Of a DNA stretch of 64,000 nucleotides, positions 1-8,348 are shown in pieces; the stretch's first letter is position 1; each line of letters opens with the position of its first letter. The notes under the pieces were generated by a model. That model was not told the DNA's origin, ran no database searches, and saw nothing but the letters and a program-made list of their open reading frames with translations. Position numbers and translations under genes: made by a program. The DNA lies in contig JAEXTV010000036.1 in the NCBI GenBank assembly GCA_023406895.1, positions 1 through 64,000 of the forward strand, read 5' to 3'. The DNA is from Bacillota bacterium (GTDB taxonomy: Bacteria; Bacillota; Clostridia; Christensenellales; SZUA-584).

Positions 1-25
1 TCGCGCTATAATCCACTTGAGGCAT
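1..25 (-). CDS. 5' end of an unidentified gene, cut by window edge
   Basis: An ATG at 25-23 on the minus strand opens a frame reading MPQVDYSA before the window ends. A good ribosome binding site (AAGGAGA, 37-31) lies 5 bases upstream, which is why I call a gene start here. Eight residues are too few to name a product. It reads away from the rest of the window, so its regulation must lie in the 26-130 spacer. Confidence 0.5.
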
Positions 26-135
26 ATTTCTCTCCTTGCGACTTGTTATGTGGTGTAACTTTAGTCTACAAGGTTTTGAAGATTTATGCCTCTTCTTTTT
101 TCATACCCCAATGTAAAGTATAGAACCATAAAAGA

Positions 136-156
136 AGACCTGAACGGTCTTTTTTT
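136..156 (+). terminator. Small terminator-like hairpin
   Basis: AGACC, a 5-base loop and GGTCT form a 5-bp stem followed by six T on the plus strand. No plus-strand gene lies upstream inside the window, so its partner gene is unknown. Confidence 0.45.
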
Positions 157-327
157 ATTTCTTTGTAACGTTTAGTGTTTTTGTGTATGTTGGGAACAAC
201 TTATACCCCGCCGGGGTACAGGTATCTCTTCTTTATGGATGAGGCGCTCACTGATATTGAAAATAAAAGAGTTTTTTTAGCGGCTTATGCCGCAATTCAT
301 GCTTTTTCAAACAGCACAGTATTTCGA

Positions 328-448
328 CACCTCATCAGTCGCCTGCGGCGACAGCTTCTCCTCAAGGAGAAGCCTTTATCATTAAGCTCATGATTTTCAT
401 AAGCCTTCCCCTTCGAGGGGAAGGTGGCGCGGAGCGCCGGATGAGGTG
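328..448. repeat. 121-base MITE-like element (family A)
   Basis: The element starts CACCTCATC and ends GATGAGGTG, a perfect 9-base terminal inverted repeat. Inside are two further hairpins (around GTCGCC/GGCGAC and CTTCTCC/GGAGAAG). A close copy with the same ends lies at 13465-13584, and half or rearranged copies occur near 541-592, 34450-34560, 38573-38622 and 45283-45363. No coding capacity; probably mobilised in trans by an unseen transposase, or a REP-like palindrome. Confidence 0.7.
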
Positions 449-836
449 CAAATCTTTAAACAGTTGAATCACCTTATATAGTCTTTGCTAGACTTCTGGA
501 AATTCGACTTGTTTTTTTATTGATTCATGTTAGCTCGCAGCGTTGGCTCCCTCTGATGAGGGAGCTGTCGGCGAAGCCGACTGAGGGAGAGATATAAATA
601 ATTCTTTATTTAACTTACAAACATCAGTGAATACTCGGTCAACGTCCGCATGGCAAATCCGCAGTATATTTCATGATTTAAATTTGCGAAAAAGCACTCC
701 CCCTCAGATGGGAGAACTTATTGAAACGGCTATATTTATTCCTCTGGGATAAGCCTTTTCATTTAATTGCGGATTTAAAAAGCCTTCCCGCAAATGGGGA
801 AGGCCTAGGTTGCTTGTGCTGTATACAGCGTATTTT

Positions 837-2564
837 CTATTTATCCGGATTCACGCGCAGCTTTTCAAACAGCGCCTTGTCGGGGCTCACGACAATCGTG
901 TTATACCCTTCGTACACCACCATGCCGGGCTTCGCGCCGTTCGGCTTTCTCACGTTTTTGCGCGGTGCGTAATCCACCTGCACCTTTGCGCCGCCCTTGG
1001 CTTTGCTCAGCGTCGCGGCAATCGTCGCCGCCTCAAAGAGCGTTTTCTCCGTTGCTTTGCCCTTCGCGCCCACAATCAGCACATGCGAACCCGGTATGTC
1101 CTTGGTGTGCAGCCAGAGGTCGTCCGGCGCGGCGGTTTTCATTGTGAGCAGGTCGTTCTGGCGGTTGTTCTTGCCCGCGAGCAGCACATATCCGTCGGAA
1201 GAAGTAAACCTGTGCGGTTTCGAGGGCTCCTGCGCGGCACGCTCAACCTTGTGTTTGGCCGGCATAAAGCCCGCTTTTGCGAGTTCATATTCAATTTCGG
1301 CGAGCTCATCCGCCGTTTCGCTTGAATCAATTGAGACCTGAACGCTTTCGAGGAACGAAATATCAGCGACTGTATGCGCCATACGTGAAGCCGTGATGTC
1401 AATACTCTGGCGCAGCTTGTTGTATCGTTTGTACTGCTGCTGCGCGTTCGCAGCGGGGGAAAGCCGCGTATCGAGCTCAATCACAACGTCCTGCCCGGTC
1501 ACGTAATCCTGCGCGACGAGTGTGGCGGTTCCGCGGGTAATGCGGTATATGTTCGCGGTAATCAAATCGCCGCGCGTTTTGTGCTCCTCGGCCTTGTCCG
1601 CGAGATCAAGCGTGGTCTGCTGCTTCTGGCGCGTTTGAATCAGCTTGTCAAGCTGCTTGCCCACAATACGGTGCAGCGCGTCGCGCTTGCGAGAAAGTGT
1701 CTCAAGCTCACGCAGGCGGTAATAATACGCATCGACAAGCGCGTTGGCGCTGTCAAACGGCACGATGGTGTCTGCCGCCACGCTTGTAAAAGCTTTCGGT
1801 GCATAGAAAAACGGCACGCCGTCTCTTAAATACATGGTGGGTCGCGACGGCTCCGAAAAAAAGCTGATGATCACATCCGCGAGCTTTTCCGCTTCTCGGG
1901 GTCGGCTCTCATAGCCGTCCGGCATGTACCGGCAGAGTATTTCATCGGCTGTCTGGCCGGATATCCCTTGCAATAACGACGACAGATATGTTTTGATTTT
2001 GGCGCTGCCCTTCTTTTGCAGCATCTCCACAAGCGTCGGGCGCGACACGGTGAGCGGATTGAGCTTGCTCGACTGCGGGTCTTCATACGGCAGAGAAGGC
2101 AGCACACAGCGCACACTGCTGACCAGGCGCGTCACGTGGCGCAGGCTGTCCATGATGATGCCGTTTTCAATCAGCATCACGTTGGAGTATTTGCCCATCA
2201 GCTCGGCGACGAACGTCATCGGCCGCACATGGCCCATCTCATCCTTGGCTTCGAGTGATATCGTCACAACGCGTTCGAGTCCCGTTTGAGCGATATCGGT
2301 GATCTTTGCGCCCGTGAGGTGCTTGCGCAAAAACATGCAGAACATCGGCGGCGACGGCGGGTTGGCGTACTTTTGCTCCGTTAAATGCAGACGTGAATCG
2401 AAAGCGCCCGCGCTGATTAATAGCTTCGGGTTTTTCCCGGGCGCGCGCAAAGCGAGCACCACCGTATCGGGCTGCGGCTGATGCACCTTGTCCACCTTGC
2501 AGCCTATAATGATGCCCTTTAATTCCTCTGCAATGTCATGCAGTGTGAGTCCGTCCAGCGTCAT
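837..2564 (-). CDS. rqcH: RqcH/NFACT-family ribosome quality control factor
   Basis: A 575-residue NFACT protein (Rqc2/RqcH family, often annotated fibronectin-binding protein). In Bacillus it binds stalled 50S-peptidyl-tRNA and adds C-terminal Ala tails to unfinished chains. The N-terminal NFACT-N region (from about residue 1) has the AFDSRLHLT segment. Glu97-Arg98 fall where Bacillus has its tRNA-contacting Asp-Arg pair (alignment by position, inference). A coiled-coil middle and a C-terminal NFACT-R region with the DLWLHTKDIPGSHV motif follow. I start at 2564, where GGAGGAAG precedes the ATG, rather than at the longer in-frame start at 2594. It is divergent from proA. Confidence 0.92.
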   Translation of the reverse strand: MTLDGLTLHDIAEELKGIIIGCKVDKVHQPQPDTVVLALRAPGKNPKLLISAGAFDSRLHLTEQKYANPPSPPMFCMFLRKHLTGAKITDIAQTGLERVVTISLEAKDEMGHVRPMTFVAELMGKYSNVMLIENGIIMDSLRHVTRLVSSVRCVLPSLPYEDPQSSKLNPLTVSRPTLVEMLQKKGSAKIKTYLSSLLQGISGQTADEILCRYMPDGYESRPREAEKLADVIISFFSEPSRPTMYLRDGVPFFYAPKAFTSVAADTIVPFDSANALVDAYYYRLRELETLSRKRDALHRIVGKQLDKLIQTRQKQQTTLDLADKAEEHKTRGDLITANIYRITRGTATLVAQDYVTGQDVVIELDTRLSPAANAQQQYKRYNKLRQSIDITASRMAHTVADISFLESVQVSIDSSETADELAEIEYELAKAGFMPAKHKVERAAQEPSKPHRFTSSDGYVLLAGKNNRQNDLLTMKTAAPDDLWLHTKDIPGSHVLIVGAKGKATEKTLFEAATIAATLSKAKGGAKVQVDYAPRKNVRKPNGAKPGMVVYEGYNTIVVSPDKALFEKLRVNPDK

Positions 2565-2585
2565 GTTCTTCCTCCGTAAGGACAT

Positions 2586-2614
2586 ATTATACAACGGCGT
2601 GACTTCGGATGCAA
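2586..2614 (-). promoter_or_regulatory. Promoter of rqcH
   Basis: On the minus strand TTGCAT (2614-2609), a 17-base spacer and TATAAT (2591-2586) form a strong sigma-A type promoter. Its -35 side interlocks with the divergent proA promoter. The predicted transcript would have a leader of only about 15 bases. Confidence 0.6.
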
Positions 2615-2627
2615 ATGGTGTTATAAT
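2599..2627 (+). promoter_or_regulatory. Promoter of proA
   Basis: GTGACT (2599-2604), 17 bases, then a perfect TATAAT (2622-2627), about 38 bases before the proA start. It overlaps the rqcH promoter on the other strand, so the two polymerases would compete for the site. Confidence 0.6.
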
Positions 2628-2664
2628 GCTAAAAAAGTTTCCATAAAGTCATGGAGGAATTCAG

Positions 2665-3900
2665 ATGCAGCACGTTCTGGATAAAGCGCAGGCGGCCAAG
2701 ACCGCGTCGTCGGTATTAAGCTGTATGGGCAGCGTGAAGAAAAATGAAGCGCTTATCGCAATGGCACAGGCGCTGCGCGACAACGCGGCGTACATTCTCG
2801 CAGAGAACGAGAAGGACCTCGAAGCGGGGCGGCAAAAGGGCACGTCGAAGGCGATGCTCGACAGGCTGGCGCTCAGCGAAGCGCGTATCGACGGCATGGC
2901 GCAGGGCCTTGAGAGCGTGGCGCGGCTGGATGACCCTGTGGGCGAGGTCACGCATACAACGCTGCGCCCGAACGGGCTGTCTATCGGCACCAAGCGTGTA
3001 CCGCTCGGCGTGGTCGGCATTATCTACGAAGCGCGGCCCAATGTGACGTCGGACGCTGCGGGGCTCTGTCTCAAAACGGGCAATGCGACGGTGCTGCGCG
3101 GCGGCAGCGACGCAATCCATTCAAACATCGCCGTGGTAAACGTGCTGCGCAAGGCCATTGCGTCGGCAGGCTTGCCTGAGGACGCGATACAGTTGATTGA
3201 CGACACCTCGCGCGAAGCCGCGACATACATGATGGGGCTCAACGGCGTGATTGACGTGCTTATTCCGCGCGGCGGGGCAGGGCTTATACAGTCGGTCGTC
3301 AAAAACGCGACGGTGCCGGTGATCGAGACGGGAACGGGCAACTGCCATGTGTATATTGATGAGAGCGCCGATCTTGACATGGGCGTGTCGATTATCCACA
3401 ACGCGAAGGTGAGCCGTCCGTCGGTCTGCAACGCGGCGGAATCGCTGCTGGTGCACGCATCAGTGGCGCAAGACTTCCTGCCGATGATGCAGAAAAAACT
3501 CGAGGGCGTCGAGCTGCGCGGCTGCGAGAAGACGCGCGCCATTATCAATGTGAGCGCGGCGACCGAAGAGGATTATGACACCGAATACAACGACTATATC
3601 CTTGCCGTCAAGGTGGTAAACAGCCTTGATGAAGCGATTGAGCATATCAATAAACATGGCACGAAGCATTCCGAGGCTATCGTGACAGAGAGCTACAAAA
3701 ACGCCGAGGCGTTTCTCGAACGTATCGACGCGGCGGCGGTGTATGTGAACGCGTCCACGCGCTTTACGGACGGCAACGAGTTTGGTTTCGGCGCGGAGAT
3801 CGGCATTAGCACGCAGAAGCTGCACGCGCGCGGGCCGATGGGCCTCAAAGAGCTCACAACGATCAAGTACATCATCCGCGGCAATGGACAGGTGAGATAA
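2665..3900 (+). CDS. proA: Glutamate-5-semialdehyde dehydrogenase (gamma-glutamyl phosphate reductase)
   Basis: A 411-residue member of the aldehyde dehydrogenase superfamily, the usual length for ProA. It reduces gamma-glutamyl phosphate with NADPH to glutamate semialdehyde in proline synthesis. The catalytic cysteine sits in KVSRPSVCNAAESLLVH (about residues 252-268), and the PNVTSDAAGLCLKTGNA and TGTGNCHVYIDE segments are typical. GGAGG precedes the ATG by 7 bases. The usual partner proB is not next to it, so glutamate 5-kinase must be encoded elsewhere. A terminator follows. Confidence 0.96.
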   Translation: MQHVLDKAQAAKTASSVLSCMGSVKKNEALIAMAQALRDNAAYILAENEKDLEAGRQKGTSKAMLDRLALSEARIDGMAQGLESVARLDDPVGEVTHTTLRPNGLSIGTKRVPLGVVGIIYEARPNVTSDAAGLCLKTGNATVLRGGSDAIHSNIAVVNVLRKAIASAGLPEDAIQLIDDTSREAATYMMGLNGVIDVLIPRGGAGLIQSVVKNATVPVIETGTGNCHVYIDESADLDMGVSIIHNAKVSRPSVCNAAESLLVHASVAQDFLPMMQKKLEGVELRGCEKTRAIINVSAATEEDYDTEYNDYILAVKVVNSLDEAIEHINKHGTKHSEAIVTESYKNAEAFLERIDAAAVYVNASTRFTDGNEFGFGAEIGISTQKLHARGPMGLKELTTIKYIIRGNGQVR

Positions 3901-3933
3901 TTAATTAAGAATTAAAAATTATTAATGAATTAG

Positions 3934-3974
3934 GGAACGGTCATCGGCATTATCAGGATCGTTCCTTTTGTTTT
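3934..3974 (+). terminator. Terminator of proA
   Basis: GGAACG (3934-3939) pairs with CGTTCC (3960-3965), followed by a T-rich run TTTTGTTTT. It is 34 bases after the proA stop. Confidence 0.6.
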
Positions 3975-4054
3975 ATCGGCAGGGCGCGCCGATGTAGGGC
4001 GCGATTTCCCAAGCGCGCCTTCGCCTCATACAGAATAATGAAAAAAAGCACAGC

Positions 4055-4077
4055 AAAAAAGGCCGAATGTTTCGGCC
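4055..4077 (-). terminator. Terminator-like hairpin, minus strand
   Basis: GGCCGAA-TGT-TTCGGCC (4061-4077) is followed on the minus strand by six T (4060-4055). A diverged copy of the same hairpin lies at 4379-4394, so the family C repeat block is bracketed by two versions of one hairpin. It could end transcription from the gene at 4414-5259. Confidence 0.55.
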
Positions 4078-4413
4078 TTCAGGCTGCTGACAAAGTAACA
4101 ATTGTCATTTCGAGCGAGCGTAAGCGATCGAGAAATCCCATGTTTAAAGCGTTTTAACATGGGATGCTCACGTCGCTACGCTCCTCAGCATGACAGGTAG
4201 GGGTTTTTCAGCTTGCTGACAAGATTTTAATTGTATTCCGCTTGAGCGTAAGTAGTTACGACACAGTGGATTGGCATCCCATGTTTAAAGCGTTTAACCA
4301 TGGGATGCTATTCCACTTCGTAGTCACTTCACTCACGTTCCGTTCAGCATGACAGAATGGGGGTTTAATCAAGTTGGAGGCCGAATGTCCGGCCTTTAAT
4401 TATGTCTGTGTCT

Positions 4414-5259
4414 TTACGCGCCCACGATGCTGCCCGCAAAGTTTCTATCCCCAAACCAGGTGGGCAAATCTTTCGGCTGACCGCCCATATACTCAAGCGC
4501 GAAATGAATCATATCGCAGCTTTCATTGACGCCCTTGGCGATCATCTCCTGCATCTGGCCGTATTCCTCTTTGGTGAACCATGTCTCGTCGCGCTTTTCG
4601 GGGTACAGCATACGCCGCGCGTCGAACCCCGTTGTCGCGCTCACAATATGAATCAGCACCTTCCCGGCGAGGTTGATATCGGCCAGCGCCTTTTTGGCTT
4701 TGGCGAAATGCCGCTGCGCCTGCCGCACCACATCGAGCGAAATCACCTTCGAGTAAACGTCGTTCGCCACGGTTTTGTACCACGCGCAGATACCCACCCC
4801 GACATCGTCGTACAGAATCTCGGCGGGCGCGTCAAAATACTGCGGATCGATGCCCCACTGTTCCTTGGCCGTGTAGCTGTCCCACATGAACTCGATGCCG
4901 TGGTGCGCGTTCGTGTCTTTGCCGGCTTTGCCGTATACAAACGGATGCGCGTTCTTATCCACTGCGTAGTGGGTAATGAACCCCGCGATGTATGAAACGA
5001 GCTCATCCTTATCTTTTCCTTCGTATTCGCGCACAAATTCGAGCGCGTTGGCCATCTCGCTTCTTACGTTTTCGCTGTGCATCGCGATGGCGAGTGACAG
5101 GCTGTCCTTAGACGACAGCCACGGCTGATAGTTGCGGAAAAACAGGATATCCGGCCCCTGGCAGCCAAGAAAATAGGCCATCTTATGCGGAACGACGCCG
5201 TTGCCGAGTTGCCCCAGCACCCGCTCTCCGGCGGCTCTGTGTGTCAAATATGCGGGCAT
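4414..5259 (-). CDS. Zinc-dependent phospholipase C family protein
   Basis: 281 residues resembling the Zn_dep_PLPC family (PF00882). The N-terminal MPAYLTHRAAGE, the GPDILFF segment near residue 34, and the HYAVDKNAHPFVYG run near residues 90-110 supply the spaced His/Asp residues expected to bind zinc. The substrate is not known; bacterial members outside the classical toxins are mostly uncharacterised. No signal peptide is visible, which argues for a cytoplasmic enzyme. GGAGG precedes the ATG. The gene stands alone behind a 210-base leader with a structured element and an internal terminator (5334-5474), so expression is probably attenuated. Confidence 0.75.
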   Translation of the reverse strand: MPAYLTHRAAGERVLGQLGNGVVPHKMAYFLGCQGPDILFFRNYQPWLSSKDSLSLAIAMHSENVRSEMANALEFVREYEGKDKDELVSYIAGFITHYAVDKNAHPFVYGKAGKDTNAHHGIEFMWDSYTAKEQWGIDPQYFDAPAEILYDDVGVGICAWYKTVANDVYSKVISLDVVRQAQRHFAKAKKALADINLAGKVLIHIVSATTGFDARRMLYPEKRDETWFTKEEYGQMQEMIAKGVNESCDMIHFALEYMGGQPKDLPTWFGDRNFAGSIVGA

Positions 5260-5333
5260 AGTGCCTGCCTCCTTTACAAAAATTGAATATTGCTGCGGAT
5301 TGTGAACCGCTTTCTCTCTTTTGCCCTCAGTCT

Positions 5334-5474
5334 AAAAAACGCTACGCTGCTCTTTCAAGCTGACGTAACGCTTACAACTGATTTTAGCCATGAAGCGGGT
5401 AACATATACCGGTGGCTTCTCTGGCCGTCTTTCCGTGACGGTAACGATATCACCAACATGTATCGCTTCATGAC
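5334..5474 (-). promoter_or_regulatory. Candidate riboswitch or attenuator in the leader of the 4414-5259 gene
   Basis: Read on the minus strand, an 11-bp closing stem (GTCATGAAGCG, 5474-5464, with CGCTTCATGGC, 5397-5387) encloses a rod. It has ACAU/AUGU, UUGGUG/CACCGG and a terminal CCGUC/GACGG hairpin, separated by asymmetric internal loops. A 10-bp terminator stem follows (AAGCGTTACG, 5373-5364, with CGTAGCGTTT, 5346-5337) with a run of six T (5339-5334). CGCTT of the closing stem can instead pair with AAGCG of the terminator, giving two exclusive folds. The start codon is at 5259. I could not match the core to a riboswitch class I know. Confidence 0.5.
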
Positions 5475-5508
5475 GTTATTGTAACATACTTTTGCCGAAT
5501 AGATAGCG

Positions 5509-5537
5509 TTAATTTCTGGTTTGGTTTGTGGTATGAT
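5509..5537 (+). promoter_or_regulatory. Probable promoter of the DUF3795 gene
   Basis: TATGAT (5532-5537) preceded by TGG makes an extended -10 element; the -35 (TTAATT, 17 bases upstream) is poor. It lies 29 bases before the start at 5566. Confidence 0.4.
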
Positions 5538-5565
5538 ACAGCTGACACAGAGGGGGGGTGGCCTG

Positions 5566-5985
5566 ATGGCAGAGCAAACAAATAACGCTTTTAACACGGG
5601 TATGGTCGCGCCGTGCGGGCTCAACTGCGCGGTATGTTACGCGCACATGCGCCAAAAGAACAGATGCGGCGGCTGCCGCAGCGGCGAGAATCTGCCGAAC
5701 TCCTGTCTGAACTGCATCATCAGAAACTGTGACAAACGCTGGGGCAGAGAGGCTGACTTTTGTTATGTGTGCGATAGTTACCCGTGCGCGAGGCTCAAAG
5801 CGCTCGACAAACGCTACCGAACAAAATATGCGACGGACATCAGAAAGATTCAGGAAACCATGAAAGCACAGGGGCTGGATGCGCTTTTGATTCAGCAGCG
5901 ACAGCAGTGGACTTGTCCGACGTGCGGCGGCCTTATCTGCATGCACCGTGGTACCTGCGATATATGCGCACCAATCGAGAAATAG
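5566..5985 (+). CDS. DUF3795 cysteine-rich protein
   Basis: 139 residues with many cysteines: CGLNCAVCYAH near the start, then CGGCRSG, SCLNCIIRNC, FCYVCDSYPC and a C-terminal CPTCGG...CDIC. This arrangement matches DUF3795 (PF12675), a family of unknown function presumed to bind metal. I take the ATG at 5566 because a purine-rich AGAGGGGGG lies just upstream; the longer frame from 5521 would cover that site. It is followed closely by the Phd/Doc-type pair but with 60 bases between, so co-transcription is possible and unproven. Confidence 0.7.
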   Translation: MAEQTNNAFNTGMVAPCGLNCAVCYAHMRQKNRCGGCRSGENLPNSCLNCIIRNCDKRWGREADFCYVCDSYPCARLKALDKRYRTKYATDIRKIQETMKAQGLDALLIQQRQQWTCPTCGGLICMHRGTCDICAPIEK

Positions 5986-6045
5986 ATGTTTTAGGCCATA
6001 TTTGCCCAATGGGCTGCGCATACTAGCCATTGGGGAGGTGCGGCT

Positions 6046-6282
6046 TTGAAAATTGATATCCAACACATGGTCTCCATCGCCGAGGCGACGCGGGATTTTT
6101 CACGCGTGGCGAAGATGGTGGATGAAAGCGGCATGGCGGTGATCTCGAGCAACGATGTGCCGCGTTATGTTGTCACCGAGTTTCGCGACTATCAGCGCGA
6201 GCAGACGGCGGAGGACGAGAAAGTGATGCGCATTGCGCTGGCGCTGCTTGACAGGCACCACCGCGCCTTCGAGAACCTGTGA
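6046..6282 (+). CDS. Phd/YefM-family antitoxin
   Basis: 78 residues. The N-terminal pattern VSIAEATRDFSRVAKMVDESG followed by AVISSNDVPRYVVTEFRDY is the Phd/YefM DNA-binding fold, which usually represses its own operon, with a short acidic C-terminal tail expected to bind the toxin. It starts with TTG at 6046, supported by GGGGAGGTG at 6032-6040. Its stop overlaps the start of the next gene (GTGA), so the two are translationally coupled. Confidence 0.85.
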   Translation: MKIDIQHMVSIAEATRDFSRVAKMVDESGMAVISSNDVPRYVVTEFRDYQREQTAEDEKVMRIALALLDRHHRAFENL

Positions 6283-6653
6283 AACGCCTGAGCATTGCCC
6301 AAGTGAAGGCCATGAACGGGCTGCTTGGGGTGGAGACCGGGCACACAGCGGCGATTCGTGACGAAGAACTGCTGGAGAGAATCGTCAACGCGCCGTGGCA
6401 GACGTTTGACGGCGAGGATGTGTACCGTGGGCTGGAGGCCAAAGCCGCACGACTCGCGTACGGCTTTATTGACGGCAGGCCGTTCAGGAGCGGCAACACG
6501 CGCATCGGTATGCTCGCGATGCTCACGTTTCTCAAAATCAACGGCGTCACGCTGCACTGCAACGACGAAGCGATTGTGGAGACGGCTCACAGTATCGAAC
6601 GCGGAGAAATGACACAGGGGCAGCTGATGCTGTGGATACGTGAGCATTGCTGA
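6279..6653 (+). CDS. Doc-like Fic-fold toxin with altered active site
   Basis: 124 residues, the length and order of the death-on-curing family: an N-terminal helix ending VKAMNGLLGVETG, then ARLAYGFIDGRPF and the core RSGNTRIGMLAMLTFLKINGV. Doc kinases and Fic AMPylases use an HPFxDGN-type loop. Here the loop reads RPFRSGN, so the catalytic His is Arg and the acidic residue is Ser, while the Gly-Asn-x-Arg anchor is kept. Starts with GTG overlapping the antitoxin stop. Either the toxin is inactive or it works by another chemistry. Co-occurrence with a Phd-type partner makes the family call firm. Confidence 0.78.
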   Translation: MKRLSIAQVKAMNGLLGVETGHTAAIRDEELLERIVNAPWQTFDGEDVYRGLEAKAARLAYGFIDGRPFRSGNTRIGMLAMLTFLKINGVTLHCNDEAIVETAHSIERGEMTQGQLMLWIREHC

Positions 6654-6972
6654 ACACTCGAGTATTTTCCTCTCTCAGTCGCCTTCAGCGACAGCTCCCT
6701 CCAGAGGGAGCCGGGGAGTGTGGATAAGTTTGAATCTATTCTGGTACTCGTGAGTGAACCTAACCTATCTAAAAGCTCAACCCATGCCTCCCAATCCACC
6801 CCTTTGGGGTAGTCAAGAGGGAGGTGGCAATTGCGGACGCAGTCCGGCAATTGACGGTGGGAGTTAATAAAACAGGAAGCTTTGCAGATCGAGGATTGGG
6901 GGCAGTTACACTAAGTTATACGTTAGCTTGGGCAAATAAAAAAGGCCGCGAATCCGCAGCCTTTGTCGTCTG
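6654..6972. repeat. Spacer with repeats and argGH terminator
   Basis: Holds a half MITE-like unit (about 6670-6713, CAGTCGCCTTCAGCGACAG followed by a CCCTCCAGAGGG hairpin), a related unit near 6788-6861, and the terminator of argGH at its right end. No gene seen. Confidence 0.6.
6936..6964 (-). terminator. Terminator of argGH
   Basis: GGC-C-GCG, loop AATC, CGC-A-GCC (one mismatch) with flanking A/T runs; on the minus strand it ends in six T (6943-6938 region). Nine bases after the argH stop. Confidence 0.6.
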
Positions 6973-8348
6973 TTATCCCAAGAACGCCTTGACCATCTCA
7001 ATGTGCTTCTTCACGCTCTCCGCACTCGGCCCGCCGAACACGGCGCGCCTTTCCACACAGCTTTCGAGTGAGAGTGCATCAAACACGTCTTCGTCAAACA
7101 TCGGGGAGAGTGCTTTGAGTTCATTCAGCGTCAGCGCGTCAATCGCCTTGCCGTTTGTTTCGCAGTAGAGCACGAGCTTACCGACCACCTCATGCGCGTC
7201 GCGGAACGGCATGCCCTTCTTTGTGAGATAATCCGCCGCGTCCGTCGCGTTGGTGAACCCGAGCCCCGCGGCTTTTCGCATGGTGTCCTTACGCCACGTC
7301 GCCGTCTTCAGCATGCCTGTCATCACGGGCAGACAGGCTGCTACCGTATCGTGCGCGTCAAACAGCGCTTCCTTGTCTTCCTGCATGTCCTTGTTGTATG
7401 CGAGCGGCAGCCCCTTCATCGTGGTTAAGAGCGCCATCAGGTCGCCGTAAACACGGCCCGTTTTGCCGCGAATCAGCTCCGCCATATCGGGGTTTTTCTT
7501 CTGAGGCATAATGCTCGACCCGGTAGAATACGCGTCGCTTAACGAGACGAAGCCGAACTCGCCGGTAGACCACAGCACGATCTCCTCGGACAGCCGCGAG
7601 AGATGCATCGCGCAAACCGCACACGCGTAAAGGTAGTCAAGCACACAGTCACGGTCGGCCACGGCATCCATGCTGTTCGGCGTGATAGTCGAGAAATTCA
7701 GCTCCGTTGCCACCATGTCGCGGTTCAGCGGATACGTCGTCGCACAGAGCGCGCCTGACCCGAGCGGCATGCTATCCGCCGCATACGCCGCATACGCGAA
7801 ACGCAGCACGTCTCGGTAAAACATCTGCGCGTACGCCATCATATGATGTGCGAGCGTGGTGGGCTGCGCCTTTTGCAGATGCGTGTAAGCGGGCATGATT
7901 GTATGAAGATTGGCCTCCGCAATAGCGGTCAGCACGCCCATCAAATCACGCAGCTGCGCGTCCATCTCATTGCACGATTGCTTTAAAAACAGGCGCACGT
8001 CGAGCGCCACCTGGTCGTTGCGACTGCGGCCCGTGTGCAGGCGCTTGCCCGCTTCACCGATGCGCTCGGTGAGCAGCCGTTCGATATTCATGTGGATGTC
8101 TTCATCCTGCTCGTTGAAATGGATGCTGCCTGCCTCAATATCCGCGAGTATGCCCTGCAGCCCTTTTGTAATCAGCGCGCTGTCCGCCTCGGGGATGATG
8201 CCTGTCGCGCCGAGCATTTTCGCGTGGGCCATGCTGCCCATGATATCCGCGCGGTACAGGCGGCAATCGAACGATATGGAGGAATGAAAGCCGGCCGCCT
8301 GCGCGTCAGTCTCCGCCGAGAAGCGGCCGCCCCACATTTTCTTGCTCA

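Larger units (their letters stand above)
26..836. repeat. Repeat-rich spacer
   Basis: No convincing gene is present. The stretch holds a short terminator-like hairpin (136-156), a palindromic CCCCG-rich unit near 205-270 related in reverse to units at 50196-50271 and 50440-50518, a 121-base inverted-repeat element (328-448), and a half element of the same kind at about 541-592. A 72-codon open frame at 175-393 runs straight through these repeats and is not credible as a gene. Confidence 0.7.
3901..4413. repeat. Spacer with terminators and palindromic repeats (family C)
   Basis: After the proA terminator comes a fragment of a GTAGGGCGCGATTTCCC repeat (also near 47525-47650). Then two diverged copies of a repeat follow, each centred on a near-perfect palindrome with arms ATCCCATG/CATGGGAT (4135-4165 and 4274-4308). 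Related GTCAT...ATGACA units occur near 13348-13430 and 38400-38475. No gene is visible. Confidence 0.65.

Noticed and set aside
175..393. 72-codon open frame on the plus strand
   Set aside because: Runs through repeat elements, with no ribosome binding site or similarity.
5338..5469. Open frame of about 43 codons on the minus strand across the leader of the 4414-5259 gene
   Set aside because: It has no start codon or ribosome site, and its bases are better explained by the paired stems and the terminator.
5387..5474. c-di-GMP-I riboswitch, because of an AAGCCACCGG-like segment
   Set aside because: The conserved first half and the tetraloop/receptor arrangement of that class are missing and the fold is a single rod.
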